A DNA stretch of 64,000 bases from Brasenia schreberi (GCA_036023115.1 JAYKKT010000086.1:11361501-11425500), one strand, 5' to 3'. Positions 34,552 to 44,027 are shown, counted from the first letter of the stretch. A program made the numbers and translations. Notes: a model not told the origin generated them from the sequence alone.

Positions 34552-34559
34552 TATTTATA
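34552..34559 (-). promoter_or_regulatory. TATA box candidate, 5' LTR of C
   Basis: TATAAATA on the minus strand between the GGATCY words and the stem array. Confidence 0.6.
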
Positions 34560-35689
34560 GAGGTTTTAAGTGGGTCTTGGATCTTGGGTCATGGATTTGG
34601 GTCTGGCTATCCGGATCCAATCCAAACCCTGTTTGGATCTGGATCATAGATCTAAGATATTTTTGAGATCCAGATCCAATCCAAATATTTATTTGGGTTT
34701 GGATCTCGGATCTTGGATTTTGAGATCCAGATCCAATCCAAACACAATTTGGATCTGGATCTGGATATTTTGGGTCCAGATCCAGTTCGAACTTTTTCTT
34801 CTACTCCTTGGTTTTCTGGTCCTTTCTGGTGCTTTTCACCGTCGGTTTTGAGCACGCTTCGATTCATCGGAGGCCCAACTCTTGCCTGGGTCTTCCCCAA
34901 GTCTTTCTTCCAACCGGTGTTCTGCTTTTCAGGACTTTTTTGGCGTTCGTTTCGGTCCGCTGTTTTGGTTTCTGGCCGGTTCCTGTTGATATCGAACTCA
35001 GATTGCCTCACGGATTCCGTTCTTCATTCTGACGGGACGTGTCTTGGACTTCTTTCGACTTCCTCAGGTACTGGGCTTCTTTCTGCATTTTGGAGCTGCT
35101 TTGCGCTTTTTGTTTGACCCAAATTATATTTTTGCCCTTTTGTCGGGCTTTTCTCCAAATGGGCTCTTTTTTCTTTTGTTTTTGAGCAGGGGGTGGCTTC
35201 TGAAATTCCGGGCTCGAATCCTCGTCTTGCCTTGGCTTTTCTTTTGCCTTTTGTACCTGTTTTTACATTTTAAAACAAGTTGTCGTTTTGGCTCAAACGA
35301 GCTTTTTGTTTTTTTGAGAGTTTTTGAAAATTTGGGGTGTTTACAACCATATATATCCATATCCCAATCCAAACCTATGTGTGGATTTGGATTTGGATTT
35401 GGATCTAGAGATCCAATTCAATATCCACATCCATGGCCCACATCACCTTCTCATAAATGGAGGTGGGCCCACTTGAAATTCACGTGGGATTATGGGAATG
35501 AGAGAGAATCGGGAGGATAAGATTTGAGGGTAATTGTAATAAGCTTGACTTGTGTGTCAAGTTTGGGGTTAATCATGTGGGTTAGCCTAATTAGTATGGG
35601 TTTAAGCTTGTATTAGCCAAAACCTAATCTAGGGCTGCACCAATATGATGCAACAAGGTCTATGGGTTATGCAAAGGGAGCTCCCTAAC

Positions 35690-35960
35690 CCAATCCTAAG
35701 CCAAAGCCCCTAATCCTAGCCCTTTACCCTAATCCCGGCCTAATCCTAGCCTAATCACCTAACCCACTTCCCTAATCCCAGCCTAATCCCAACCTAATCA
35801 CTTAACCCACCTCCCTAATCCTTCCCTAAACCTAGCCTAATTTCCTTAAACCTAACCTAATCCTAGCCTAATCACCTAACCCACCTCACTAAACCTCACC
35901 CCAAAACCAACCCACCTAGCTAAGCCCTCAACCCCTAAACCACCCCACCTAAACCTAGCA
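35690..35960 (+). repeat. CCTAATC-type degenerate repeats in LTR D
   Basis: Words such as CCTAATCCTAGCCTAATC and ACCTAACCCAC recur throughout. Reverse complements are at the matching place in A and Y. Confidence 0.8.
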
Positions 35961-36096
35961 CACCTTATACCTAAAACCCCTTAAAGTAAAATATCTGGCC
36001 CCTCCTCAAAACCAGCCTACCTTATCACCACACCACCACCACCTAAGCCACCTTACCACCCTCCAAATACCAGCCCCAACCGCCTCTTGAAAAACC

Positions 36097-36104
36097 TATA
36101 TAAA
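36097..36104 (+). promoter_or_regulatory. TATA box candidate of LTR D
   Basis: TATATAAA followed by a C-run, as in Y. Transcription would begin near 36130. Confidence 0.55.
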
Positions 36105-36142
36105 CCCCCCCCTAGTGGGCGGGTTTTCCAGCTTCTTCCATC

Positions 36143-36520
36143 TTGGGCCAGCCGATCTTGACCAACCACCTCCCAGCCGAACCTTCCACCCAGCTGCCCT
36201 CCTTCCACCTGCACCACCATTATCCCCAGCCAAGCTCCACCTCGTGCCACCACTTCCATCCAGCCTGCTCCATTCCACGCTGCCACCACTTCCATCCGAC
36301 CGAACTCCATCCACTCAAATCACCCGACTGCCGTCCTTGGACACCAACTCCCTTCATCCATCCGGTTAGTATCTCAACCCAACTTCATCTCCTCTTCACT
36401 TCCCCTCCACTCTCAACCGCCCATACCACCACTCCACCTCTCCATTACAGCCACCCGCCACCCTTACCCATTCGGCCAGACCTAACCTTCTACATCACCC
36501 GATCCTATACTTTCCCCTAG
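36143..36520 (+). CDS. Leader upstream reading frame in LTR D (doubtful)
   Basis: The first ATG after the TATA box opens 125 codons rich in His, Pro, Ser and Thr, beginning MGQP like the frame in LTR A. The shared central block is WTPT.F.HPV..STQLHLLFT. Base composition alone could keep such a frame open. No domain. Confidence 0.25.
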   Translation: MGQPILTNHLPAEPSTQLPSFHLHHHYPQPSSTSCHHFHPACSIPRCHHFHPTELHPLKSPDCRPWTPTPFIHPVSISTQLHLLFTSPPLSTAHTTTPPLHYSHPPPLPIRPDLTFYITRSYTFP

Positions 36521-36989
36521 TGATACCCAGCCACCCTACCTTATCCCCTAGGACCTGCCCCCTACACTCTTAGTCACCCATTAATCCCACCTTCCACAGC
36601 ACCCTAGCTAGCTCCCTTCCCATCCATAACATCCCCACTACCCCAGTCGGCCACCACTAAACCATCCCCAATCGGCCAGTCATAGCCGACTGCACCCAAC
36701 CTAGTCGGCCAACCTTACTCCTTTCTCCTTAGGCATTCCCTTTTAGGCTCCCCTTTAGTGCCACCTTCCCTAGCACCACACTATCCCTTAGTGACCCTCT
36801 TTAATCACCTTAGCCCAAAGCACCACGGCAGCCTCCCCCTAGCAGCCGGCAAGTCTCCAAGGCGCCACACCCGCGCACCTTTGTCACCCGGCCACATATC
36901 CTTGTCGTGCCACTCCGAGGAGCTCCCTCTTGTAGCCCAAGGCGAAGCCAAGCCCACGCTCAAGCAAGTCACCTCCGGACCAGCTATAC

Positions 36990-36996
36990 GTAAGTG
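36990..36996 (+). promoter_or_regulatory. Candidate 5' splice donor in 5' LTR of D
   Basis: GTAAGTG after CAGCTATAC. With the acceptor at 38471 it defines a leader intron of 1482 nt. Confidence 0.52.
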
Positions 36997-37322
36997 CCTA
37001 ACTCGGTCCTTAGTTGTAGACATTAAGTTAAATTAAATTTGATAGGGGTTGTAATAACGGAGCATCGTCTCCCCCCGCTTGTAATAACGTGTCTTGGCAC
37101 ACCCACACACACGTGCACTTGAGCCTACCTCGCTCTTAGTTGTGCACGATTTTGAACACACACGAGCCTAATCAGCCCTTAAGATATAAGTTTATTTATA
37201 TACTTTAAGTTGCGTAGGGTTTTGCTTGAGTTGGGTGTGTTGTCTTTAAATTCTCGCACTCACACACATTGAGCCTTCGCTCTTATTTGTAAGGCCCAAG
37301 TAAGGGCCATGTTATACTATCC

Positions 37323-37766
37323 TTGGGTTTAATTTCATGTTGTGTGCGTAGTACTTCAATTCAAGCACTCACACACATTGAGCTTTCGCTCTTATTCCCA
37401 AGACCTTAGTTAAGGCCATATTGCAATTTATATTTGGGTTTAATTTCATGTTGTGTGCGTAGTACTTCAATTCAAGCACTCACACACATTGAGCTTTCGC
37501 TCTTATTCCCAAGACCTTAGTTAAGGCCATATTGCAATTTATATTTGGGTTTAATTTCATGTTGTGTGCGTAGTACTTCAATTCAAGCACTCACACACAT
37601 TGAGCTTTCGCTCTTATTCCCAAGACCTTAGTTAAGGCCACATTGCAATTTATATTTGGGTTTCATTTTATGTCGTGTGTGTAGTACTTCAATTCTCGCA
37701 CGCACCCACATTGAGCCTTCGCTCTTATTTGCAAGACCCAAGTAAGGGCCCATATATACATTATAT
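37323..37766 (+). repeat. 111-bp tandem repeats in leader of D
   Basis: TTGGGTTT begins at 37323, 37434, 37545 and 37656: exact 111-bp period. Each unit has GAGC-N4-GCTC and CCTTA-GT-TAAGG dyads and a CACACAC run. The repeats lie inside the proposed intron. Confidence 0.92.
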
Positions 37767-38270
37767 ATGTATTTCCCTTCGGCAATTTCCATTACAAGTC
37801 ATTTCCCTTCAGCAATTTCCCTTCGGCAATTTCCATTACAAGTCATTTCCCTTCGGCATTGTCTTTTAAATTCGGGTTTTCCCTTTGGAGTTGCGTGAGT
37901 TTGCATTGCATGTATGCCATACCATGAGTTAGGACGCTTATTGCATCAAAACAAACCCCATACTCCCGCCCAAACTCGCCACATTTTAGTGACACACCTA
38001 GGTGGCCCCAAAGAGGGATAAAATGAAAGACTTAGGCACGTGCAAATCCACGTGAATTAAAATCTGAAAGTCATAACAGAAGACCCGAATCAAACACCTC
38101 AAACCGCTTTCGTAGGCTCTTACACTCAAAAACTCGATTTTTAAAAGCGTACAGACTGACCCTTGTGCATCGGTGCAAGAAGGTCTGCGACGACAAGAGC
38201 TTGCTTGCTCACAGTCGCCACGTTAGAAGTCAGGTTTAAAATATATCTTCGCTAGTTTAAGTAAGCTAGC

Positions 38271-38280
38271 TGGCACGCCC
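38271..38280 (+). promoter_or_regulatory. PBS-core repeat in U5 of D
   Basis: TGGCACGCCC, 91 nt before the PBS at 38362. Confidence 0.45.
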
Positions 38281-38361
38281 TGTTTCTTTAAATTGGACTT
38301 AGGCACACGAAAAGGTTCGCTTCAGGCCTAAGAACCAGGACCGGGAATTTTCACAGTTATT

Positions 38362-38379
38362 TGGCATGCCCGGTGGGAC
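38362..38379 (+). promoter_or_regulatory. Primer binding site of element D
   Basis: TGGCATGCCCGGTGGGAC, 6 nt after the LTR end (gttatt between). Same as in A. Confidence 0.72.
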
Positions 38380-38439
38380 GTCAGTCTTTTAAAATCGAGT
38401 CACTCTAGGAACCTTGCGAAAATATTTTTCAAAAAGGTG

Positions 38440-38471
38440 TTGTTTTAATTCTTTTCTTTGCTTGTACTTAG
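38440..38471 (+). promoter_or_regulatory. Candidate 3' splice acceptor before gag of D
   Basis: T-rich run (ATTCTTTTCTTTGCTTGTAC) ending TTAG at 38471, 24 nt before the gag ATG at 38496. Also present in A and, less alike in sequence, in C. Confidence 0.45.
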
Positions 38472-38495
38472 GAATTTTGAAAAAAGCTTGAAAGC

Positions 38496-39750
38496 ATGTC
38501 AAAATCCAACCCAAGTGAAATGTCGAGCCAAAGCTCATGCGCATCAAATTCTCACTCTAGGAGGATTTTGAAAAATAAGATCAAACTAGACGAGATAGAG
38601 GACTTGAGAAGGGAATTCGAGGCCAAAATCGATGCTCTCAGCCAAGCGGCTGAAGTAGGCGATTCATGTTCATCGAATGGTGAACAAAGGGCCAAGAAAA
38701 AAGCTGAAAAACCTCGCAAGCACAAAGAGGCCTCCGTAATGGAAGGCAACCAATACCACGAGTCCTTCACACAAAAGGACCGTAAAGCCCTACAGCAGTT
38801 GCTGAAAGGGCCAAATAAAGAGAAAAGGAGTTACACCCTATCTGATTTCCTTCCCATGGATTACGAAACAGACAGTGACGATGAAATACTGAACTTCCAT
38901 CGGTATGATGGCATGGGAGACCCTAGGTCTCACTTGCAACTTTTCTCGCGTCGAGCCCATAAGAAGAAAAAGGACTTGATGAAATGGGTGTATTGGTTGC
39001 CTTTATTCCTTAAAGGCACAGCTGCCAAATGGCTGGCTTCCCACGATTTAAGCCAGTTCGCTACTTTTGAAGAGTTAGCGAACTGCTTCATGCAAAGATT
39101 TGCACACAACGTAGAAGTCACGCCAACTTTAAATACTTTAAGGGATACGAAGCAAGGCATGAACGAAGACGTACATGCCTTCATTATTCGATGGAGGTCC
39201 CTTTTGGGCCAAGTGCGAGAGCCCATATCCGAAGGATGCGCAGTCATGCTCATTCTGTATAATTTTAAAAAAGAGTTAAAGACCCTTCTCTCGCTCCATG
39301 AGATCTCAACTTTCCATAAGTTGATCAAAAAAGCATCCCTTTTCAAAACAAACTTGAAAAAGGGAATATACGATCACTTATGGAAAGGAAGTGCCGTTTC
39401 TAAAACCCGCTTAGAAAAAAGCCCATCACTTATGGGCTACCCACGATGGACAAAGGGGCAAGGCCCCATAAAATCGCCAATGTTCGGGTGGATCCAGGCA
39501 TAGCAGGCACTTCCAAAAATTTTGAAAAGCTAGAAAACAAAAGGGAGAGAAATTTTCAAAAGTCGATTGAAAAACGGGAGTATACACCGCTGGGGCAACC
39601 TGTGTCAGAGGTCCTAGACCTCCTACTTTGCCAGAGGCATGATCGAACTTCCTGAAATCCCCGAGGGAGTCACTTCCAAAGGGGGGTATTTAAATTGTTT
39701 TTGCAAGTATCATCGTAGAAGGCCATGATACCAAACGTTGTTTCTCCCTT
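38496..39750 (+). pseudogene. gag of element D
   Basis: The start MSKSNPSEMSSQ is shared with A and related in C. A charged helix (LRREFEAKIDALSQAAEVG), then MDYETDSDDEILNFHRYDGMGDPRSH, the capsid-like core FLKGTAAKWLASHDLSQFATFEELANCFMQRF and NTLRDTKQGMNEDVHAFIIRWRSLLGQ are open for 335 codons. An extra base at about 39418 shifts the frame; another near 39625 in LDLLLAQGM and damage in the knuckle (about 39700) follow. It is the longest unbroken gag in the window. Gag would form cytoplasmic particles and bind the RNA through the Cx2Hx4Hx4C knuckle, which is broken here. Confidence 0.9.
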
Positions 39751-41366
39751 TTGAATAAAATCGAGAACTTGATAGCGGAGGGCTGGCTCCAAGTCACTGC
39801 AAAACCTGAGCCAACTCAAGCTATCTTCAAAGAACCCTTTCCCAAGCACGCCAGTAGCAGTTTGAAAGGAAAGGAGGTATGTACCCTCACCTTTTCAAAA
39901 GGACTAGCGCAAACATCCGAGTCTGGTCGACCCACTTGTGCGCCCACTCTTGTACTTTACAAGAAGCCCACCCAAGTTGTCATCCGGGGACCACCAAGAG
40001 CTGAATCCCCGGCTAAACCAGTTTTAAAACTTCAAGGTACTCCTCAACTCAAAATTAGAGCCAATTTTAGTGCGAACCCTAGGTTGGTCGTGGGGGAAGT
40101 GACTAGATCCGGAAGGATCTATCAACCCTCGCACCTACAAAGTGCTAAAAAGGTGGTCAGTGTGCCTGGCCCCTCAAAAGCATGTATTCCTGGAGTTCTG
40201 CCAAAAGCAGACAATGGGAAAGTCATCCTAAACCCTTATGATTTCGAAAACCATCTTTTAAAGATTCCTATCCACATGTCCATCCTAAAGCTTATACAAA
40301 CTTCGCCTAGGCATAGACTCGTGCTAGAGAAAATTCTAGAAAGAGGTAAGGTTAGCTCGAACATAAGTCCAGAATCCCTGTCTGACCAAGTGGCTTTAAT
40401 AGGAGCAAAATCGCCCATCACTTTCTCGGAAGATGATGTAGATAGACCCTACGAGTCCCACAACCAGGCCCTGCATATCGAGGTGGTTCTGAATAACCAC
40501 TCTCTGGACAGGTGTCTAGTCGATGGGGGAGGAGGGCTCAACATCCTTCCACTTCATATGGCGTATCAAATTGGAGTCACCTTGACTTCTGTGAACCTAA
40601 GCCCCATCGTTATCACTGGATACGATGGGAATGCGTCTAGGCCTTTAGGATCGATCGAACTCCCAATGAAAATGGGAGGGATCACACACAGGGGGTGTTC
40701 CATGTCTTCGACATCCACCCCCATTATAACTTGTTGCTGGGAAGACCCTGGATACACAGCTTGTGCGTTGTGCCATCCACCTTCCACAGGTGTGTCAAGA
40801 TCCCTTTCAGGGACCAAGTCGTAGTGATCCTAGGTGAGAGTCACCCGCAGCTTCAGGGTATCATAAACTCCCCTTGTTTGTCGAGCTCCCATGCCCATGA
40901 GGCTAACCTGGGGCAGACCATAGTCGAGCCACCAAGGCTCGTGTTAAACAACCCTAGGAAGGTTGTATCTATGAAGGGGCCGCCCGAAGCAGGCCCCCTC
41001 CCGATTCTAACCCTTCTAGGAAGACCCAAGCATCCCCTATTTCCAAAACCTCTGGACAAAAAGCAATACGAGCACGATATGGATGACAACAAGTTCCAGG
41101 ACCACGATCTATATTAAAATTTTTCAAAAAATAAAAAATCGTGGAACATGCTGTTGAATATGGGCTACATGCCCTATAAAAGTCTAGGGGCACAAAACCA
41201 GGGTCTCCTAGAGCCCATCCTTCCTAGGGCCAACCCAAGCCGATACGGGATCGGCTATACTCCCAAAATACCGCCAGAGCCACCCCCTTTGACCACTTGG
41301 GTCAAGGGTGCCCTGGAGCCTACCCTAGAAGAGACCTACGATTTAGACCTCCTATTCCGAGTCTAA
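39751..41366 (+). pseudogene. Protease and G-patch-like tail of element D
   Basis: After the basic linker (VVIRGPPRAESPAKP, VTRSGRIYQPSHLQSAKKVVSVPG) comes the aspartic protease with CLVDGGGGLNILPL (Asp at 40522), VITGYDGNASRPLGSIELPM and LLLGRPWIHSL. The active triplet is DGG instead of DTG or DSG, a variant also seen in F. An extra base at about 40690 shifts the frame and a TAA lies at 41116 (DLY-stop-NF). The last part WNMLLNMGYMPYKSLGAQNQGLLEPI is G-patch-like and ends FRV-stop at 41366. It would cleave Gag and Pol. Confidence 0.88.
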
Positions 41367-41391
41367 CCCGTAGTGTTTTCCCTTTGTAGGT
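41367..41391 (+). promoter_or_regulatory. 25-nt spacer between ORF1 and ORF2 of D, acceptor-like
   Basis: CCCGTAGTG, then TTTTCCCTTTGTAG and GT before ATGATG. The same length in A, F and H. ORF2 is in another frame than ORF1. Confidence 0.5.
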
Positions 41392-42909
41392 ATGATGGAA
41401 GATCCCTTTCATAAAAATACAAAAACATTTGGAAAACTTAAAATCCAAAAAATCAAAAAAGAGGAAAAACCAAAAACAATGGAAAAACAAAAACTCGAAA
41501 ATAGACAAAAACCCAAAAAAATCGAAAATCTACAAAATACCAAAAAGATTTTGTATATAGCTGCTCCTGGTAGGACTTTGGAAAAAGATTTCGAAAGGAA
41601 CGTCGTCTGCATAGCCAGACCAAAAATTTTGAAATCAATTGAAAATCCGAGTACAAAACCAGGTCTTTTGAAAAATCACGCATCAAATTCCCTCGGGTCT
41701 ATAACCCACGAGAATGATCGAAGCCCAGAAGTGGGTCCCCTTAAGGAAGATCCCACTTCTGAGCTCCCAGAATTTCATAAAATTCTCGATTTTGAAAGAC
41801 CTTCCAATTCAGTAGGAGGAGATTTCATAGAGGTGAACCTAGGGGGTGATTTCAATCCCAAAACCATCAAGATAGGTGCATGTTTGTATGAACATGAAAG
41901 ATCAGCATTCATTGCATTTCTACGAACCTATTTAGATGTGTTTGCATGGATGTATGAAGACATGCCAGGCATAGACCCCAGCATTGTCGAACATCGTCTT
42001 CCCTTAGAGGCGGATGTAAAACCCATAAAGCAGAAGCTTAGGAAAATACACCCGAATGTACACACGCAAGTCAAAGAGGGTTTAGAAGATTTGTTAAAAG
42101 CCGGATTTATAAAACCCATTACGTATTCTGATTGGTTGTCAAACATCGTTGTAGTTCGAAAAACCAATGGGAAAATTCGAATATGCATCGATTTCAGAAA
42201 CCTGAATAAAGTCACTCCAAAGGATAATTATCCTTTACCAAACATAGATTTGATAGTCGATAGTACTGCAAATTATGAAATGTTTTCATTTATGGATGGC
42301 TATTCAGGCTATAATCAAATCAAACTAAATCCACGAGATCAGGGTAAGACCGCCTTCACAACCCCATGGGGCACGTACTGCTATACAGTCTTGCCCTTTG
42401 GTTTGAAAAATGCCGGCGCAACATACTAGAGAGCCATGACCACGATCTTCCATGATCAGATTCATGAGCTCGTAGAAGTGTATGTAGATGATCTCTTGGA
42501 AAAATCCAAAACCCGATGCACTCATATCAAATGTTTGCAAAAGATATTCGAAAGGCTTAGGCTTTACAAAGTAAAGCTAAACCCTCAAAAATGTGTATTC
42601 GGGGTAGAATCAGGGAAGCTTCTAGGCTTTATGGTAAGCCAAAGGGGTATAGAAGTCGACCCCTCTAAGTGTCGAGCCATCATAGACATGGCTCCACCCT
42701 CCAATCTCACCCAAATTCGTAGCCTCCAGGGTCGATTACAGTCCGGTCGCCGATTTATATCAAATCTGGCGACTAGATGCGAACCCTTCAACAAGCTGTT
42801 GAGGAAGGGCACGAAATTCTCATGGCATGACAAATGCCAGAAGTCCTTCGAGACACTAATGGCATACCTGGTTAATCCCCCCGTTTTGAATCCTCCAAAG
42901 CAAGGAAAA
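41392..42909 (+). pseudogene. ORF2 linker and reverse transcriptase of element D
   Basis: Starts MMEDPFHKNTKTFGKLK, a lysine-rich linker, then VGGDFIEVNLGG, DVFAWMYEDMPGID, the RT fingers and palm (GFIKPITYSDWLSNIVVVRKTNG, FSFMDGYSGYNQI), PFGLKNAGATY, then a TAG at 42427 in place of Gln, and EVYVDDLLEKSK with YVDD at 42481-42492. KLNPQKCVFGVESGK and the thumb follow. Apart from the TAG the RT frame is open, which makes this the most complete RT in the window. The TAG is shared with A and F. Confidence 0.92.
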
Positions 42910-43464
42910 CCGCTTTTACTTTACATTTCCGTGCATGCGAATGCTTTGGGAGCCCTATTGGCTCAATACGAGGATGACACCCATAAGGAGTATGTCATCT
43001 ACTATATTTCGAAAACTCTCTTGGCTTATGAACAAAATTATCAAGCCATGGAGAAGACGTGCTTGGCCCTGCCTAAAACCCATCCTCCTCTAAACTCTCC
43101 TCTCGAAATAGGGTCATCGGATGCATTGAATCACACTCATGCATCCACAAACCCACAAAATATGCTCGAAAATGAGGATTTTCAAGGTGCGCCAAATGTC
43201 CCACACCACAAAAAAGAATTTCAAAAACAAAAACAAAAAAAGGTTCAAAACATGGTAGGTCCTAAGGCAGGCATCAACATCCTAGAACCCCTACCACGAA
43301 TGAACCCAATTCCTCAAAACTTCCAAAAACCCTCAAGGGACCAAGCATGGCTTCCCTTGAAAACCATATCTCCCAACCAAGGGTTGTGTGGAAGCCCAAG
43401 TCTTCCACCACCCCAAAATCCTAACTCCCACCCAAAAGAAAGTGGGTATATACCCATGATATAG
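42910..43464 (+). pseudogene. RNase H start of D fused to remnant Z
   Basis: RNase H begins PLLLYISVHANALG at 42910 and stops abruptly after EKTCLAL at about 43071. The frame then continues without a stop into Z (PKTHPPLNSPLEIG...), whose residues are not RNase H. So the 342-codon open stretch from 42436 is a chimera made by deletion, not a gene. Confidence 0.85.
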
Positions 43465-44027
43465 ACGATTCAATATTCCAAGGGCATGAATTTATAAAAC
43501 ATTTTCAAAAATGAAAAGGCCTTGGAACATGATCTTAAACATGGGATATAAATCCTACAAGGGCCCAGGAGCCAGAAATCAAGGTAAGCTAGAACCCAGC
43601 CTACCCAAAGCCAACCCAAGTTGACATGGATTGGGCTACAACTCACCCATACCCCCTAAGACCTAAGACCACTTGGGTTAAGGGTGCCCTTTAGAACCCA
43701 CTAAAATTGAAACCCATGGCTTAGACCTATTTATTAGAGTCTAATTCATGAAGTTTTCTTTGTAGGTTCAAGGGAAGAACCCTCCTTTTTAAAAAACCAA
43801 AAAAATTAGATATTCTCAAAAACCAAAAAAAATTCAAAACCTTCAAAATTCCAAAAAAACATTTGAAAAATATGAAAATTTCAAAAAGAAATCTGTTTCA
43901 TTCCCCCATTCTTTATTTGGGAAAAAGTTTTCAAAAAGAAAGTCTTTATATTGATCATTGAATTTGTATTTTGAAAAAAACAAAAAAAAATTGAAATTTC
44001 AAAAATTTCAAAAAAACAATGGCCATG
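43072..44027 (+). mobile_element. Z: old remnant of an element's ORF1 tail and ORF2 start
   Basis: Plus-strand sequence distantly similar to the stretch between protease and RT of D: a decayed IFQGHEF..HF block (about 43470), the G-patch-like GYKSYKGPGARNQG (43537-43585), an ATTTGGG..GVKGA-like end, the stop GAGTCTAA (about 43745) and a TTTTCTTTGTAG acceptor-like run (43765). A-rich linker remnants follow. Element F begins at 44028; ccatg before it would be the target duplication. Confidence 0.72.

Larger units (their letters stand above)
27823..35345 (-). mobile_element. Element C: internally deleted minus-strand retrotransposon (TSD accat)
   Basis: Bounded by TGTAGAC at 27823 and GTTTACA at 35345 and flanked by accat (27818-27822 and 35346-35350). 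On the minus strand: 5' LTR (35345-32052), PBS (32047-32030), gag from 31894 into the protease leader, then an abrupt join at about 30182 to U3 of the 3' LTR. Protease core, RT, RNase H and integrase are gone. The element is non-autonomous. Its two LTRs agree only in their U5-side 1.1 kb. Confidence 0.93.
32052..35345 (-). repeat. 5' LTR of C (3.3 kb)
   Basis: TGTAGAC to GTTTACA. On the minus strand: U3 (35345-34570) with GGATCY words (34790-34570), TATAAATA (34559-34552), a leader with at least 13 distinct stems (34142-33244), the GGAG-CTCC box (about 32980), hairpin repeats (32940-32640) and U5. Bases 32052 to about 32940 match the 3' LTR closely; the rest does not. Confidence 0.92.
35346..38355 (+). 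repeat. 5' LTR of D, second part
   Basis: Continues the LTR after element C: GGATTT words, CATAAATGG (35450), CCTAATC-type repeats (35690-35960), TATATAAA (36097), C-rich leader, GTAAGTG (36990), GGAGCATCGTCTCC (37057-37070), four 111-bp repeats, U5, and a slightly eroded end (ttttcaca, 38355) lacking TGCGTCT compared with A. Confidence 0.92.
27328..43071 (+). mobile_element. Element D: plus-strand Tat-type retrotransposon, 3' truncated, split by element C
   Basis: 5' LTR in two parts (27328-27822 and 35346-38355), PBS (38362), gag (38496), protease, G-patch-like tail, ORF2 with RT and the start of RNase H, broken off at 43071. Element C sits in the LTR with target duplication accat. Downstream, the second RNase H, integrase and 3' LTR are missing and unrelated-position sequence Z follows. 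It has frameshifts in ORF1 and a TAG in RT. Confidence 0.9.

Noticed and set aside
37323..37766. CRISPR array
   Set aside because: The whole 111-bp unit is repeated with no variable spacers, and the sequence is a plant LTR.
43072..44027. A host gene exon between D and F
   Set aside because: The G-patch-like block, the GAGTCTAA stop and the TTTGTAG spacer show that it is an old element remnant.
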